Part shown: one piece after another, positions 51,140-60,559 of the stretch
Layout: every line of letters begins with the position of its first letter
Numbering within the stretch: position 1 is the stretch's first letter
Source: JAWKWH01 sp965204295
GTDB taxonomy: Bacteria > Pseudomonadota > Alphaproteobacteria > Rhizobiales > Rhizobiaceae
Assembly: GCA_965204295.1 (NCBI GenBank)
Contig: OZ241973.1
Span: 2,480,001-2,544,000, forward strand
DNA: 64,000 nucleotides
Direction: 5' to 3'
The notes under the pieces: model-generated
The model's input: the letters and a program-made list of their open reading frames with translations, nothing else
Databases searched by the model: none
What the model was told of the DNA's origin: nothing
Made by a program: the position numbers and the translations under genes

Positions 51140-54100
51140 ATGCGCTCGCTCGGCCCCGCAGCCGGTCTCGTTCAGAGTTTTGTCCGGCATCCGAACGCGG
51201 CGAACCTGCTAATGGCGTTGCTGCTGATGTTCGGTGCATTTTCATTGGCCCGACTCAACACCCAGTTTTTCCCGACCGTCGAGCGGCCGAACGTCACAAT
51301 CGCCGTGAAATGGTCGGGGGCGGGCGCCGAAGACGTCGAAGCCAACATACTGGCGACCGTCGAACCGGAAGTGCGCTTCATAAACAGCGTCGAGGAAATT
51401 GTCTCCTACGCGCGTGAGGGCTCCGGTACGGTGGTTCTGGAGTTCGCGGAAGGTTCGGATATGCAAAAGGCGGTGTCGGATGTCGAGACCGCGGTAAAGG
51501 CGGTCGCCAACCTGCCTGAAGATTCGGAAGCACCGGTTGTCACGCGATCTCAATGGTTCGACAGTGTCGCTAAGATCTCGATCGGCGGTGACATTCCCGA
51601 GGGGTCGCTCCGAACCTGGGCGAAACGCATCCGTGACGATCTGGTGGATCGCGGCATCGACCGTATTGACTTCACCGGGCTCCGCGATCGGGAACTGAAG
51701 ATCAGGATACCGGAGCGGGAACTTCGTCGATTGAGCATGACCGTCGACGATGTATCGCGCACGATATCGTCCAATAGTCTCGATTTGCCGTCGGGCAGCA
51801 TAGGAGGCGGAATCGATCGCCAGATCAGGGCGCTTTCGGATGTGGGAACGCCGGCCGCGTTGAGATCGGTTGAAATCAAATCGTTTCCTACCGGCGAAAA
51901 GGTTACGCTGGGAGATATCGCGGATATCACAACCGGTTTTGATGATGTGTCCGTGCGGGGCTATTCGGCAGGCAAACCGTCAATAGAACTCTACATTCAG
52001 CGGGCCGCGACCGCGGACACCCTGGCGACGGCGAGAATCTTGCGCGATTACGTGGACGAAATCAGGCCATTGCTCCCCGGCAACCTCGAATTGCAGATGT
52101 ATGAGGTAAGGGCGGACCGGCTGGCCGAACGCATCCTTCTACTGGCGAAAAACGGGCTTGGCGGCCTCGTGCTTGTCGTTGGCGTATTGTTCCTGTTCCT
52201 GAACACACGCATCGCCTTCTGGGTTGCCGCGGGAATTCCCGTCGCGATCATGGCGACGATCGGCCTCATGTATCTGTCCGGGCAGACGATCAACATGATC
52301 TCGCTGTTCGGTCTGATCATGATGATGGGCATCATTGTCGATGATGCAATTGTGGTGGGTGAGCACACCGACACGAGGTTGCGCCTGGGGGATGATCCGG
52401 TCACCGCGGCCGAAAACGGCGTCGGAATGATGCTGGTTCCGGTTTTGGCGGCGATGACGACTACAGTCGCGGCCTTCGCGCCAATCACGCTGATCACCGG
52501 TGTAATCGGCCAGATCATGTTTGTCCTGCCGATGGTCGTGATAGCGGTGATTATCGCCAGCCTGGTGGAATGCTTCCTGATCCTGCCGGGACATCTGGCG
52601 CACTCGCTGGCCAACCGCAGGCGTCAAGGAAAATGGTCTTTTACCCGGCAGTTGGCGGTCGCGATATTGGTGTCATCGTTTCTTGTCGCCGTATTGAGCA
52701 GGTTTGAGGGTTCCGACCTTCCGGATGGCCTTGTACGCGCTTACGGTGTGCTTGCCGCATGGAAAACCGACTATCCGGCATGGCTGTTCTCGCTCCTCAT
52801 CGGCACGTTGTCGCTGGCGATTGCATTCATGGTTGAAGGACTGATCGCATTGCTTCGGCGCGGCGGCGCACCGACGTCGGATGCAAATGCGTCAAGCGAA
52901 GGAATGTCCGAGGAGGATGAAGGCCGTTTTCGCCACGCGTTCGATCGCGGGTTTGCCGGATTTCGGGATGGCCCGTTCAGATGGCTCGTCGAACTTTCGT
53001 TCGGATGGCGTTATGTGACGATCGCAATCGCAATCGGTTTGGTTATTGTCATCGCCGCCGGCCTGATCCGATCGAACAGGGTTGAGTTCGTGTTCTTCCC
53101 TTCACCGGAAGCGGAGAATATCCGGGGTTATCTGACTCTCAACGCCGGTACGCCGGAATCGGAAGCGCTTGAAGCCATCGCGATAATCGAAACCGCATTG
53201 CGCAGAGCCGAGGCGGATATCGGCGCGGGAGAAGCGCTGGTCCGGGCGGTTTTCGTCAAATACGGCCAGTCCGGACGCAACAGGGGCGACAATCTGGCTG
53301 AACTGCGTGTCGAACTGATGTCATCGGAGGTGCGCACGGTTCGAACGCCCGAGATTGTCAACGCCTGGCGCAGGGAGGTTCCAAAAATTCCCGGCGTGAG
53401 GAGATTTGCGGTTGTTGAAATGCGCGGCGGCCCACCTGGGCGTGATATCGAAATTCAGCTTCAGGGCGCTGAAGCGGCCGTGCTCAAGAAAGCCGCGGGC
53501 GAGGTGACGGATTTGCTTTCCGGCATCTCCGGCGTATCGGGGGTCGGTGACGACTTGCCGTACGGCAAACCGGAATTGCGCATGGAGCTCTCACCGCGCG
53601 GCGCGGCGCTCGGTTTTTCAATCGAAGACATTGGCCGTCAGGTTCGAAACGCCTTTGAAGGCGCGGTTCCACGGCGTTTTGCCGACGGCGACGACGAAGT
53701 GACGATCCGCGTCACGCAGGAAATGCGGGGCGAGGGTTCGACGGCGCTTCGCAATTTCGATCTGCGCAGTCCGCGCGGCGACTTTGTTCCTCTGACCGAA
53801 GTGGTCGTCCTTACCGAATCGCAGGGATTTGCGGCCATTCAGAGAAGGGATGGCAAGTCCACGCTCTCCGTTTCGGGAGATATCGACAATACGGTCAACA
53901 CGACCGATGGCGTCATCGACGAACTCCGGAACGGGGACGAACTCGATCGGATAGCGGTGAAATACGGGATATCCCACAAGTATGGCGGACGAGCAGAAGA
54001 GCAGAAGAACGCATTTGCCGACCTTGGGGTGGGCACGGCGGCCGCTCTTGGGGTTATTTACATCATTCTCGCCTGGGTGTTCGGAAGCTATTGGCGTCCC

Positions 54101-54586
54101 TTCGCGATCATGCTTATTATTCCTTTCGGGATTGTCGGGGCGGTATTCGGCCACTGGTTGCTGGGTTATCAGCTGACAATTCTGTCGCTCATCGGGTTGC
54201 TCGGATTGGCCGGTATTCTCGTCAATGACTCGATCATTCTCGTGACGCGAATGGAAGAACGGCTTGCCGGCGGCGAAAATCCGTTGCAGGCGGCAACGGG
54301 CGCCAGCCGCGACCGGTTGCGCGCCGTGCTGCTTACCTCCCTGACCACGATCGGCGGACTGGTTCCCTTGATGTTCGAAAAGAGCCTTCAAGCCCAGTTC
54401 CTTCTGCCAATGGCGATTACAATCGTGTTCGGGTTGGCGCTGGCGACCCTTTTGGTGTTGTTTTTGGTGCCGGCTTTGATCGGGGTCGGCGCGGATATCG
54501 GCCGGGCCTTGAGTTTGATTTTCGCATCCCGGAGGGGGGGGTCCGAAAGCGCCGGGCGCGACAAGGGTCGTCAACCGGCTAGTTGA
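51140..54586 (+). CDS. RND family efflux transporter permease (AcrB/HAE1-like)
   Basis: 1148 residues; starts six bases after the adaptor. RND architecture: first helix LLMALLLMFGAFSLARL, porter domain with VEVKWSGAGAEDVEANILATVE, then TM2-6 with the proton-relay Asp pair in GIIVDDAIVVGEHTD, a second porter domain (about 640-960), and TM8-12 (LIGLLGLAGILVNDSIILV). An extra charged insert lies at ~560-600 between the halves. The protein is somewhat longer than the usual ~1040. Probably exports lipophilic drugs or lipids. Confidence 0.94.
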   Translation: MRSLGPAAGLVQSFVRHPNAANLLMALLLMFGAFSLARLNTQFFPTVERPNVTIAVKWSGAGAEDVEANILATVEPEVRFINSVEEIVSYAREGSGTVVLEFAEGSDMQKAVSDVETAVKAVANLPEDSEAPVVTRSQWFDSVAKISIGGDIPEGSLRTWAKRIRDDLVDRGIDRIDFTGLRDRELKIRIPERELRRLSMTVDDVSRTISSNSLDLPSGSIGGGIDRQIRALSDVGTPAALRSVEIKSFPTGEKVTLGDIADITTGFDDVSVRGYSAGKPSIELYIQRAATADTLATARILRDYVDEIRPLLPGNLELQMYEVRADRLAERILLLAKNGLGGLVLVVGVLFLFLNTRIAFWVAAGIPVAIMATIGLMYLSGQTINMISLFGLIMMMGIIVDDAIVVGEHTDTRLRLGDDPVTAAENGVGMMLVPVLAAMTTTVAAFAPITLITGVIGQIMFVLPMVVIAVIIASLVECFLILPGHLAHSLANRRRQGKWSFTRQLAVAILVSSFLVAVLSRFEGSDLPDGLVRAYGVLAAWKTDYPAWLFSLLIGTLSLAIAFMVEGLIALLRRGGAPTSDANASSEGMSEEDEGRFRHAFDRGFAGFRDGPFRWLVELSFGWRYVTIAIAIGLVIVIAAGLIRSNRVEFVFFPSPEAENIRGYLTLNAGTPESEALEAIAIIETALRRAEADIGAGEALVRAVFVKYGQSGRNRGDNLAELRVELMSSEVRTVRTPEIVNAWRREVPKIPGVRRFAVVEMRGGPPGRDIEIQLQGAEAAVLKKAAGEVTDLLSGISGVSGVGDDLPYGKPELRMELSPRGAALGFSIEDIGRQVRNAFEGAVPRRFADGDDEVTIRVTQEMRGEGSTALRNFDLRSPRGDFVPLTEVVVLTESQGFAAIQRRDGKSTLSVSGDIDNTVNTTDGVIDELRNGDELDRIAVKYGISHKYGGRAEEQKNAFADLGVGTAAALGVIYIILAWVFGSYWRPFAIMLIIPFGIVGAVFGHWLLGYQLTILSLIGLLGLAGILVNDSIILVTRMEERLAGGENPLQAATGASRDRLRAVLLTSLTTIGGLVPLMFEKSLQAQFLLPMAITIVFGLALATLLVLFLVPALIGVGADIGRALSLIFASRRGGSESAGRDKGRQPAS

Positions 54587-54971
54587 TGGTCCTGAGGCGA
54601 TCGGGCATATCGAGCGAGAAAGCCGGAATGGCCACGTCAAATCGGCGTCCGTTCGGGTCGACCATCGTGTAGTGGCCGACCATGATCCCGGATGGCGTGG
54701 CGAGTGGGCAACCCGATGTATATTGATAGCTGTCGCCCGGTCTCAATTCCGGCTGCTCTCCCACGACGCCGTCGCCGGCGGCTTCCTCGACATGTCCATT
54801 GCCGTCGATGATATGCCAGTAGCGACTCAACAATTGCGCGGGTGCGTCCGAATTGTTTGCGATGGTGATGCGATAAGCCCATACATAGTGGCTGTCAGAC
54901 GGATCCGATCGGTCCTCAAGATAAAACGGTTCCACCATCACTTCGATACCATGGGTTTCCGCCTTGTACAT
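54579..54971 (-). CDS. apaG: ApaG/CorD protein
   Basis: 130 residues, exactly the usual length. Starts IEVMVEPFYL, then YVWAYRITIANNSDAPAQLLSRYWHIID, PELRPGDSYQYTSGCPLATPSGIMVGHY. ApaG is a fibronectin-III-like small protein of uncertain role near cobalt and Ap4A phenotypes. ATG 54971 is chosen over 54995 by length and family start. Its 3' end overlaps the convergent RND gene by 8 bp. Confidence 0.93.
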   Translation of the reverse strand: MYKAETHGIEVMVEPFYLEDRSDPSDSHYVWAYRITIANNSDAPAQLLSRYWHIIDGNGHVEEAAGDGVVGEQPELRPGDSYQYTSGCPLATPSGIMVGHYTMVDPNGRRFDVAIPAFSLDMPDRLRTIN

Positions 54972-55090
54972 TCTGAGCGCTCGCGCAGGTTTCATCGGAA
55001 CAGAAGTGGCGGGATCATATCATTTGCTTGACATGCGGCTCAACTCGGGGCGATGCGGACCCGATGACAATCGGCAAATCGGGATAAGAA

Positions 55091-55699
55091 ATGCTTGACG
55101 GTTGGGTGAGAAAGAAGATCGACCCTGTTTTGAACCGGATCGCGAAACTGGCCGCGGGCATCGGTTTCACGCCGAACATGATCACGGTTTCAAGTTGCGT
55201 GGTCGGTCTGATCGCCGCGGCGTCGATCGCGTCGAATTACTACTGGCCGGGGTTGGTTCTGTTGCTGATCAGCCGGCTGGGAGACGGTCTTGACGGCGCG
55301 GTGGCGCGCATAACGGGGAAAACCGACCTTGGCGGATACCTCGATATCGTTCTGGACTTCGCATTCTACGGAGCGATACCGATGGGATTCATTCTTGCAA
55401 ATCCGGCCGAAAACGCGATTCCCGGCGCGGTGCTGATTCTGTCGTTTTACATCAACGGTTCCAGTTTCCTGGCCTATGCGGTCATCGCCGAGAAAAGAGA
55501 CCTGGAAACGGATGCCCGCGGCGCCAAATCGATATATTTTACAACCGGACTGGCGGAAGCGACCGAAACGATCGGCGTGTTTGTCGCCATGTGTCTGTTT
55601 CCGGCCTGGTTTCCTCTGCTTGCCTGGGCGTTTGCCGCGATATGTGTGTACACGACCTTTGCCCGTATCGCTCAGGCCGCAACGTCATTTCACGATTGA
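55091..55699 (+). CDS. CDP-alcohol phosphatidyltransferase family membrane protein
   Basis: 202 residues and about six membrane helices. The catalytic motif D-G-x2-A-R-x8-G-x3-D-x3-D is intact (DGLDGAVARITG...GGYLDIVLD; D65, G69, A72, R73, D85, D89). It transfers a phospho-alcohol from CDP-activated lipid or alcohol. The acceptor is not readable; members make phosphatidylglycerol phosphate, phosphatidylcholine or inositol lipids. Convergent with metZ, overlapping its 3' end by 10 bp. Confidence 0.87.
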   Translation: MLDGWVRKKIDPVLNRIAKLAAGIGFTPNMITVSSCVVGLIAAASIASNYYWPGLVLLLISRLGDGLDGAVARITGKTDLGGYLDIVLDFAFYGAIPMGFILANPAENAIPGAVLILSFYINGSSFLAYAVIAEKRDLETDARGAKSIYFTTGLAEATETIGVFVAMCLFPAWFPLLAWAFAAICVYTTFARIAQAATSFHD

Positions 55700-56880
55700 A
55701 CGGCCGAAAGGGCTTGCTCGATATCCTCGATCAGGTCGTCGGCGTGTTCAAGGCCAACCGAAAGGCGAACCAGACCGTCCGAAATGCCCAGTTCAGCCCT
55801 GGCCTCCGCCGAGAGGTTTTTGTGGGTCGTCGTCGCCGGATGGGTGATCAGGCTTTTGGCGTCACCGAGATTGTTTGAGATTGCGACCAGCTTCAGCGCA
55901 TTTTCGAACGCAAAGGCGGTTTCCTTGCCTCCCGCCAGTTCAAAGGCGACGAGACTGGAGCCGCCGCTCATTTGCCGGGCAACGATATCGGCCTGTGGAT
56001 GATCCGCCCGACCCGGATATATCGTTCTGTTCACCACGCCGTTCCTGGCGGCCAGATGCCCGGCGATTTTTCCGGCGCTTTCGGATTGCTCCATGACGCG
56101 GACCGGCAGCGTCTCCAGTCCCTTCAGCAGGGTCCAGGCGTTAAAGGGCGAAAGGCTGGGGCCGGTATGACGGAAGTAGTCATGCAAATTGTCGTCAATC
56201 CATTCCCTGTCCGACAAAATCACGCCACCCAGGCACCTGCCCTGCCCGTCGATATGCTTGGTCGCCGAATAGACGACGACATGGGCGCCAAGTTCCAGCG
56301 GTCTTTGCAACAGCGGAGTGGCGAAGACATTGTCAACGACCAGCTTTATGCCACGGGTATCGGCCAATGCGGCAACGGCGGCGATGTCGATCACTTCAAG
56401 AGTCGGATTTGTCGGGCTTTCCAGAAACAGGACCCTGGTGTTGGCGCGGATTGCTTGCTCCCACGCATCCAGGTCTCCGCCATCCACCAGCGTGCACGCG
56501 ACGCCGAATCTGGGCATCTGCGTCTCGACGACCCACCGGCATGAGCCGAACAAGGCGCGCGCGGCCACCATGTGGTCGCCGGCATTGACCTGACACAACA
56601 ACGCCGCCGATACGGCCGCCATGCCCGAAGCCGTGGCCCGCGCATCTTCAGCGCCTTCAAGCAGACACATCCGTTTTTCAAACATGTCCACCGTCGGATT
56701 GGCGTAACGCGAATAGATGAACCCGTCTTCCTCGCCTTTGAAGCGGGCTTCCGCCGCCTCCGCGCTGGCGTAGAGATAACCCTGGGTCAGATAGAGGGCT
56801 TCGCAGGTCTCGCCGAATTCGGAACGATTGACGCCGCCATGCACGAGTTGCGTTTGCGGTCTGTATGATCGATCGCTCAT
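55690..56880 (-). CDS. metZ: O-succinylhomoserine sulfhydrylase
   Basis: 396 residues of the Cys/Met PLP family. YLTQGYLYASAEAAEARFKGEEDGFIYSRYANPT has the conserved Tyr and Arg; the PLP Lys is in YSATKHIDGQGR. The chain fits MetZ rather than MetB by the VDNVFATPLLQRPLELGAHVV block. It makes homocysteine directly from O-succinylhomoserine and sulfide. AGGAG lies 8 bases before ATG 56880. Upstream is a SAM-II riboswitch with terminator, the known control of metZ in Alphaproteobacteria. Confidence 0.93.
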   Translation of the reverse strand: MSDRSYRPQTQLVHGGVNRSEFGETCEALYLTQGYLYASAEAAEARFKGEEDGFIYSRYANPTVDMFEKRMCLLEGAEDARATASGMAAVSAALLCQVNAGDHMVAARALFGSCRWVVETQMPRFGVACTLVDGGDLDAWEQAIRANTRVLFLESPTNPTLEVIDIAAVAALADTRGIKLVVDNVFATPLLQRPLELGAHVVVYSATKHIDGQGRCLGGVILSDREWIDDNLHDYFRHTGPSLSPFNAWTLLKGLETLPVRVMEQSESAGKIAGHLAARNGVVNRTIYPGRADHPQADIVARQMSGGSSLVAFELAGGKETAFAFENALKLVAISNNLGDAKSLITHPATTTHKNLSAEARAELGISDGLVRLSVGLEHADDLIEDIEQALSAVQS

Positions 56881-56901
56881 CGGGCCAACTCCTCGAGCAA
56901 C

Positions 56902-56934
56902 AAAAAAACCGGTCGCGAAAAGTCGCCAACCGGT
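56902..56934 (-). terminator. Attenuator terminator between riboswitch and metZ
   Basis: On the - strand ACCGGT (56934-56929) and ACCGGT (56913-56908) pair, with an inner GCGA/TCGC stem and CTTT loop, followed by T7 (56908-56902). Its 5' neighbour is the riboswitch, so ligand binding probably favours this hairpin. Confidence 0.85.
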
Positions 56935-56944
56935 CCGATATCGG

Positions 56945-57001
56945 CCCTTTTTAGCGACTTGTTTAACGTGGCTGCAAGCCGACCGGCCAAATCACCACGG
57001 G
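56945..57001 (-). promoter_or_regulatory. SAM-II riboswitch
   Basis: The minus strand reads CCCGTGGTGATTTGGCC..GCTTGCAGCCACGTTAAACAAG..GCTAAAAAGGG. This carries the conserved SAM-II (metA) features: helix P1 CGTGG/CCACG, TGATTT, and GCTAAA that forms the second pseudoknot stem. It lies about 65-120 bp before the metZ start and is followed by a terminator. It should shut off metZ when S-adenosylmethionine is high. Confidence 0.92.
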
Positions 57002-57066
57002 ATAATCGCTCAATAGAGCTTGCGCGTTCCTGCGTCAACCTGTGACTTTGATCGAACGTCGATTCG

Positions 57067-58179
57067 ATGCTTGGGACAAAGCGATTGCGCGATACCGGAA
57101 TACTGCCGGACAGCCGGATTGCCGCCTTGTTTGAAAGCGGCGAATTGACATCGCCTGTCGATCTCGATTCCGATCAGATTCAGCCGGCCAGTCTCGATCT
57201 GAGGCTTGGTGCGAAAGCCTGGCGTGTGCGCGCCAGCTTCCTGCCGGGCCCACGAAACCGGGTTTCCGCCAAACTCGACCGACTCAAATTACACGAGATA
57301 AGCCTCGAGAGTGGTGCGGTTCTGGAAACGGGCTGCGTGTACATTGTACCCTTGCTCGAACAACTCGCTTTGCCGGCGGACATCTCCGCCTCGGCCAATC
57401 CCAAAAGCTCCACCGGCAGGCTCGATGTCTTTACGCGTGTCATGACCGATTACGGGCATGAATTCGACAAGATCGCCGCCGGTTACAACGGCTCGCTTTA
57501 TCTGGAGATCAGTCCGAGAACTTTCCCGATCGTCGCCCGAACCGGATCGCGCTTGTCGCAGGTGCGTTTTCGGCGCGGGTTGGCGTTGCTCGACGGGCGG
57601 GAACTAGCGACCCTTCACGGTACCGAAATGCTGGTTGCCGCGGACAACCCGAATATCTCCGGAAACGGCATCGGCTTGTCGGTCGATCTGGGTGGTGACG
57701 GCGAAGGATTGATTGGATACCGCGGAAAACACCATACCGGATTGGTGGATGTCGACAAACGCAATGCACATTCGGTTCTCGATTATTGGGAGCCGCTATA
57801 TGGCCGGGGAAAGCGCGAACTGGTTCTTGACCCGGACGAATTCTACATTCTGATGTCGCGCGAAGCGATCCACGTCCCTCCCGATCTTGCGGCTGAAATG
57901 ACGCCGTTTGACCCGCTGGTCGGAGAATTTCGCGTCCACTATGCCGGCTTTTTCGATCCGGGATTCGGGCATACGGCCGCGGGCGGCGCGGGAAGCCGCG
58001 CCGTGCTCGAGGTTCGCAGCCATGAAGTGCCGTTCATTCTTGACCACGGCCAGATCGTCGGAAGATTGGGTTACGAGCATATGCTGGAGCGGCCGCGAGC
58101 TTTATATGGCGATGAAATCGGATCGAATTATCAGGCGCAGGGGCTCAAACTATCCAAACATTTTCGCATGTCCGGCTGA
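57067..58179 (+). CDS. dcd: 2'-Deoxycytidine 5'-triphosphate deaminase, long alphaproteobacterial form
   Basis: 370 residues, twice the size of the usual ~190-residue Dcd, and reads as two tandem dUTPase-fold domains. The first includes QIQPASLDLRLGAKAWRVR and NPKSSTGRLDVFTRVM (SSxGR motif for the phosphates). The second (about 190-360) includes FYILMSREAIHVPPDLAAEMTPFDPLVGEFRVHYAGFFDPGFG. It converts dCTP to dUTP for dTMP synthesis. Typical of rhizobia, often next to metZ and apaG as here. Confidence 0.88.
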   Translation: MLGTKRLRDTGILPDSRIAALFESGELTSPVDLDSDQIQPASLDLRLGAKAWRVRASFLPGPRNRVSAKLDRLKLHEISLESGAVLETGCVYIVPLLEQLALPADISASANPKSSTGRLDVFTRVMTDYGHEFDKIAAGYNGSLYLEISPRTFPIVARTGSRLSQVRFRRGLALLDGRELATLHGTEMLVAADNPNISGNGIGLSVDLGGDGEGLIGYRGKHHTGLVDVDKRNAHSVLDYWEPLYGRGKRELVLDPDEFYILMSREAIHVPPDLAAEMTPFDPLVGEFRVHYAGFFDPGFGHTAAGGAGSRAVLEVRSHEVPFILDHGQIVGRLGYEHMLERPRALYGDEIGSNYQAQGLKLSKHFRMSG

Positions 58180-58189
58180 AAGTACGCAG

Positions 58190-59269
58190 TCAAAGCGACT
58201 TTGCCGCCCATTTGCGGAGGTTTGAATCCCGGATGTCGCGGATGTTTTGAAGCTGCTCTTTTCCCGCATATCGCTCAAGTCCGGCCACGATCCGGCCCGG
58301 CGTCGCAAGTCCGCCGTAAATAAATCCCGTGTAGAGTTGAACCAGATCCGCGCCGGCCCTGATTTTTTCCAATGCGGTCTCGGTGGAATCGACCCCGCCG
58401 ACGCCTATGATCGCGGGCCGTGAACCGCAGCGTTCCCGCATCTTGGCGAGAACGGCGGTGGATTTCTCAAATAGCGGTCTACCGGACAATCCACCGGCTT
58501 CAGCGGAATATCGAGCGTCAATCAGTCCCTTTCGCTCAAGTGTCGTGTTCGAGACGATCAGGCCCTCAATGCCGCTTCTCTCGACTTCATCCGCTATATG
58601 ATCGAGGTCCCGCTCATGTAGATCCGGTGCTATTTTCAGGAATAACGGGGCCGCTCGACCCGCCTCGATGGCCATGCGGTCCCGCCGATCCCTTGTTCTT
58701 GTGAGCAGTTCGCGAAGACGGTCTCTCGATTGAAGGTCTCTCAACCCGGGAGTGTTGGGCGATGAAATATTGATCGCGAAATATGATGCAATGTGTGCGA
58801 ATGTCTCAATCCCCTTCTCATAGTCCGAAATCTTGTCTTCGCTGGTCTTGTTGGCGCCAATATTGACGCCAATGACGCGTTTACCCGGATTAAGCGCATT
58901 CAACAGCGCCAGGCAGGCGGCATGACCCCGGTTGTTGAATCCCAACCGATTGATGACCGCCCGGTCCCGCGTCAACCGAAAGATGCGTGGCCGAGGATTA
59001 CCGTGTTGCGGCAACGGCGTAACCGTTCCGACCTCGGAAAATCCAAAGCCTAACCCGATTAGTTGCAGCGGCGCCCTGCCGTCCTTGTCGTAGCCGGCCG
59101 CCACGCCAACGGGATTGGGAAAATCAATTCCGGCAACGCGCAAGGCTAGGCGAGGAGTTGACCTTGGAGGATTTGACGGCAGCAAGCCCGATCTCAGCGC
59201 GAGAATGGACAGTTTGTGCGCGGTCTCCGGATTCGCGCGAAGTAACAAACCGCGAAGCAGCGCATTCAT
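58190..59269 (-). CDS. pyrD: Dihydroorotate dehydrogenase, class 2
   Basis: 359 residues. FMN-binding GVAAGYDKDGRA, NRLGFNNRGHA, IGVNIGANKTSE and the catalytic Ser in FAINISSPNTPGLR identify the quinone-linked membrane-associated class. The N-terminal helices (LRGLLLRANPETAHKLSILALR) form the membrane tunnel. ATG 59269 overlaps the stop of the DUF952 gene (ATGA). Convergent with dcd, 10 bp between the stops. Confidence 0.95.
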   Translation of the reverse strand: MNALLRGLLLRANPETAHKLSILALRSGLLPSNPPRSTPRLALRVAGIDFPNPVGVAAGYDKDGRAPLQLIGLGFGFSEVGTVTPLPQHGNPRPRIFRLTRDRAVINRLGFNNRGHAACLALLNALNPGKRVIGVNIGANKTSEDKISDYEKGIETFAHIASYFAINISSPNTPGLRDLQSRDRLRELLTRTRDRRDRMAIEAGRAAPLFLKIAPDLHERDLDHIADEVERSGIEGLIVSNTTLERKGLIDARYSAEAGGLSGRPLFEKSTAVLAKMRERCGSRPAIIGVGGVDSTETALEKIRAGADLVQLYTGFIYGGLATPGRIVAGLERYAGKEQLQNIRDIRDSNLRKWAAKSL

Positions 59270-59625
59270 GACCGGATGCCGGTTTGCAGGTTGGGAAAAA
59301 CATGTTTTCCGTCGCGGGTCAGTGACAGCGGGCTTGACCATTTTACCGCCGATATCGGCAGTTTGGCGTACAAATGCGGAAACAAATCCCCTCCGCGTGA
59401 AGTCTCGTACTTCAGGCGATCGTCCAGTAATTCCGGATCCACGGCAACGAGGGTGAGATTGCTTTGGCCGAAAAAATGCAACACGGCTGTCCGTTCAACC
59501 TGATCGACGGTCGAGAAATGGATATATCCGTCTTTCAGGTCGATGGGGGCACCCTCAAATGTCCCCGATCGGACCGCGGCTTCCCAAAGCGATTTGTCGC
59601 ATATCTTGTAAATCAACCCGGCCAT
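59266..59625 (-). CDS. DUF952 domain protein
   Basis: 119 residues, standard length for the family. IYKICDKSLWEAAVRSGTFEGAPIDLKDGYIHFSTVDQVERTA is the hallmark. Members are distantly related to glutathione S-transferase or ADP-ribosyl folds and have no firm function. Start ATG 59625 is chosen by family start. Translationally coupled to pyrD, a common pair in Hyphomicrobiales. Confidence 0.9.
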   Translation of the reverse strand: MAGLIYKICDKSLWEAAVRSGTFEGAPIDLKDGYIHFSTVDQVERTAVLHFFGQSNLTLVAVDPELLDDRLKYETSRGGDLFPHLYAKLPISAVKWSSPLSLTRDGKHVFPNLQTGIRS

Positions 59626-59886
59626 TAACGTTCGTATAGAAGACCTGAACGGGGTTTGGAAGGCGCTGGTGAACGCTTGTCCCGGTTCAGTCGCATATCC
59701 GGCGCGGTATTTCAGCACAAAATCCATCGCTTCGACAGTAATATCGAGAATCTGCGGACGCGCATCGCCGAATTGGAGAAAGATACCGGTCGTAATCGGA
59801 TATCGCTTGAAAACAGCGTCTCAACAATCATAATCGGGGCAGGCTTTGAATCTTGCCAATCGGGGCAAAGCCCGCGGGAGGATAAA

Positions 59887-60549
59887 TTGTCGGAAAAGCT
59901 GACAATATTGATCGCGGACGACCATCCGCTGTTCAGAGGCGCCTTACGGCAGGCTTTTTCAGGCTTGGCGGACAAGTCGGAAATCATCGAGGCCAGCGAC
60001 TTCGATCAGGCAAAGGCGGAGCTGATTGAGGCGGGTGAAGCGGATTTGGTGCTCCTGGATCTGCGAATGCCGGGGGCAAGCGGATTGTCGGGACTGGTTT
60101 CATTGCGGGGAATCGCCCCTGAGGTGCCCATTATTGTCGTAACCGCCAGCGATGACAGCGAGACAATTCGCCGTTCCCTGGAACTCGGCGCATCCGGCTT
60201 TATCTCGAAATCCGCCGGTCTCGATGAAATACGCGCGGGGATTGAGACCGTTATCGCGGGTGGCGTGTGCATGCCCGATCAAATCGATCTGGGTACGGAG
60301 GGCGATCCGGAAATCTCCGAACTGATGAATTGTCTGAAAGCGCTGACTCCGCAACAGACGAGAGTATTGAGCATGTTGGCCGAGGGCCTGCTGAACAAGC
60401 AAATCGCTTATGAACTTGGCGTTTCCGAAGCCACCGTCAAGGCGCATGTTTCCGCGGTGCTGCAAAAACTTGGCGTGGACAGTCGCACACAGGCGGTCAT
60501 TCAGCTTTCGAAAATCGGGCTTGAAACGGGCATACCGACTCAATCGTGA
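59887..60549 (+). CDS. NarL/LuxR-type response regulator (CrbR/ErdR-like)
   Basis: 220 residues from TTG 59887, chosen because GGGAGGA lies five to six bases upstream and LTILIADDHPLFR follows. Receiver domain: DD 11-12, phosphoacceptor Asp58 in LLDLRMPG, Thr in VVTASDD, Lys in FISKSAG. DNA-binding domain: LTPQQTRVLSMLAEGLLNKQIAYELGVSEATVKAHVSAVLQKLGV. Convergent with a symporter-domain hybrid kinase 10 bp away. The pairing matches CrbS/CrbR or MxtR/ErdR, which turn on acetyl-CoA synthetase; this is inference. Confidence 0.9.
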   Translation: MSEKLTILIADDHPLFRGALRQAFSGLADKSEIIEASDFDQAKAELIEAGEADLVLLDLRMPGASGLSGLVSLRGIAPEVPIIVVTASDDSETIRRSLELGASGFISKSAGLDEIRAGIETVIAGGVCMPDQIDLGTEGDPEISELMNCLKALTPQQTRVLSMLAEGLLNKQIAYELGVSEATVKAHVSAVLQKLGVDSRTQAVIQLSKIGLETGIPTQS

Positions 60550-60559
60550 GCAAATTGCG

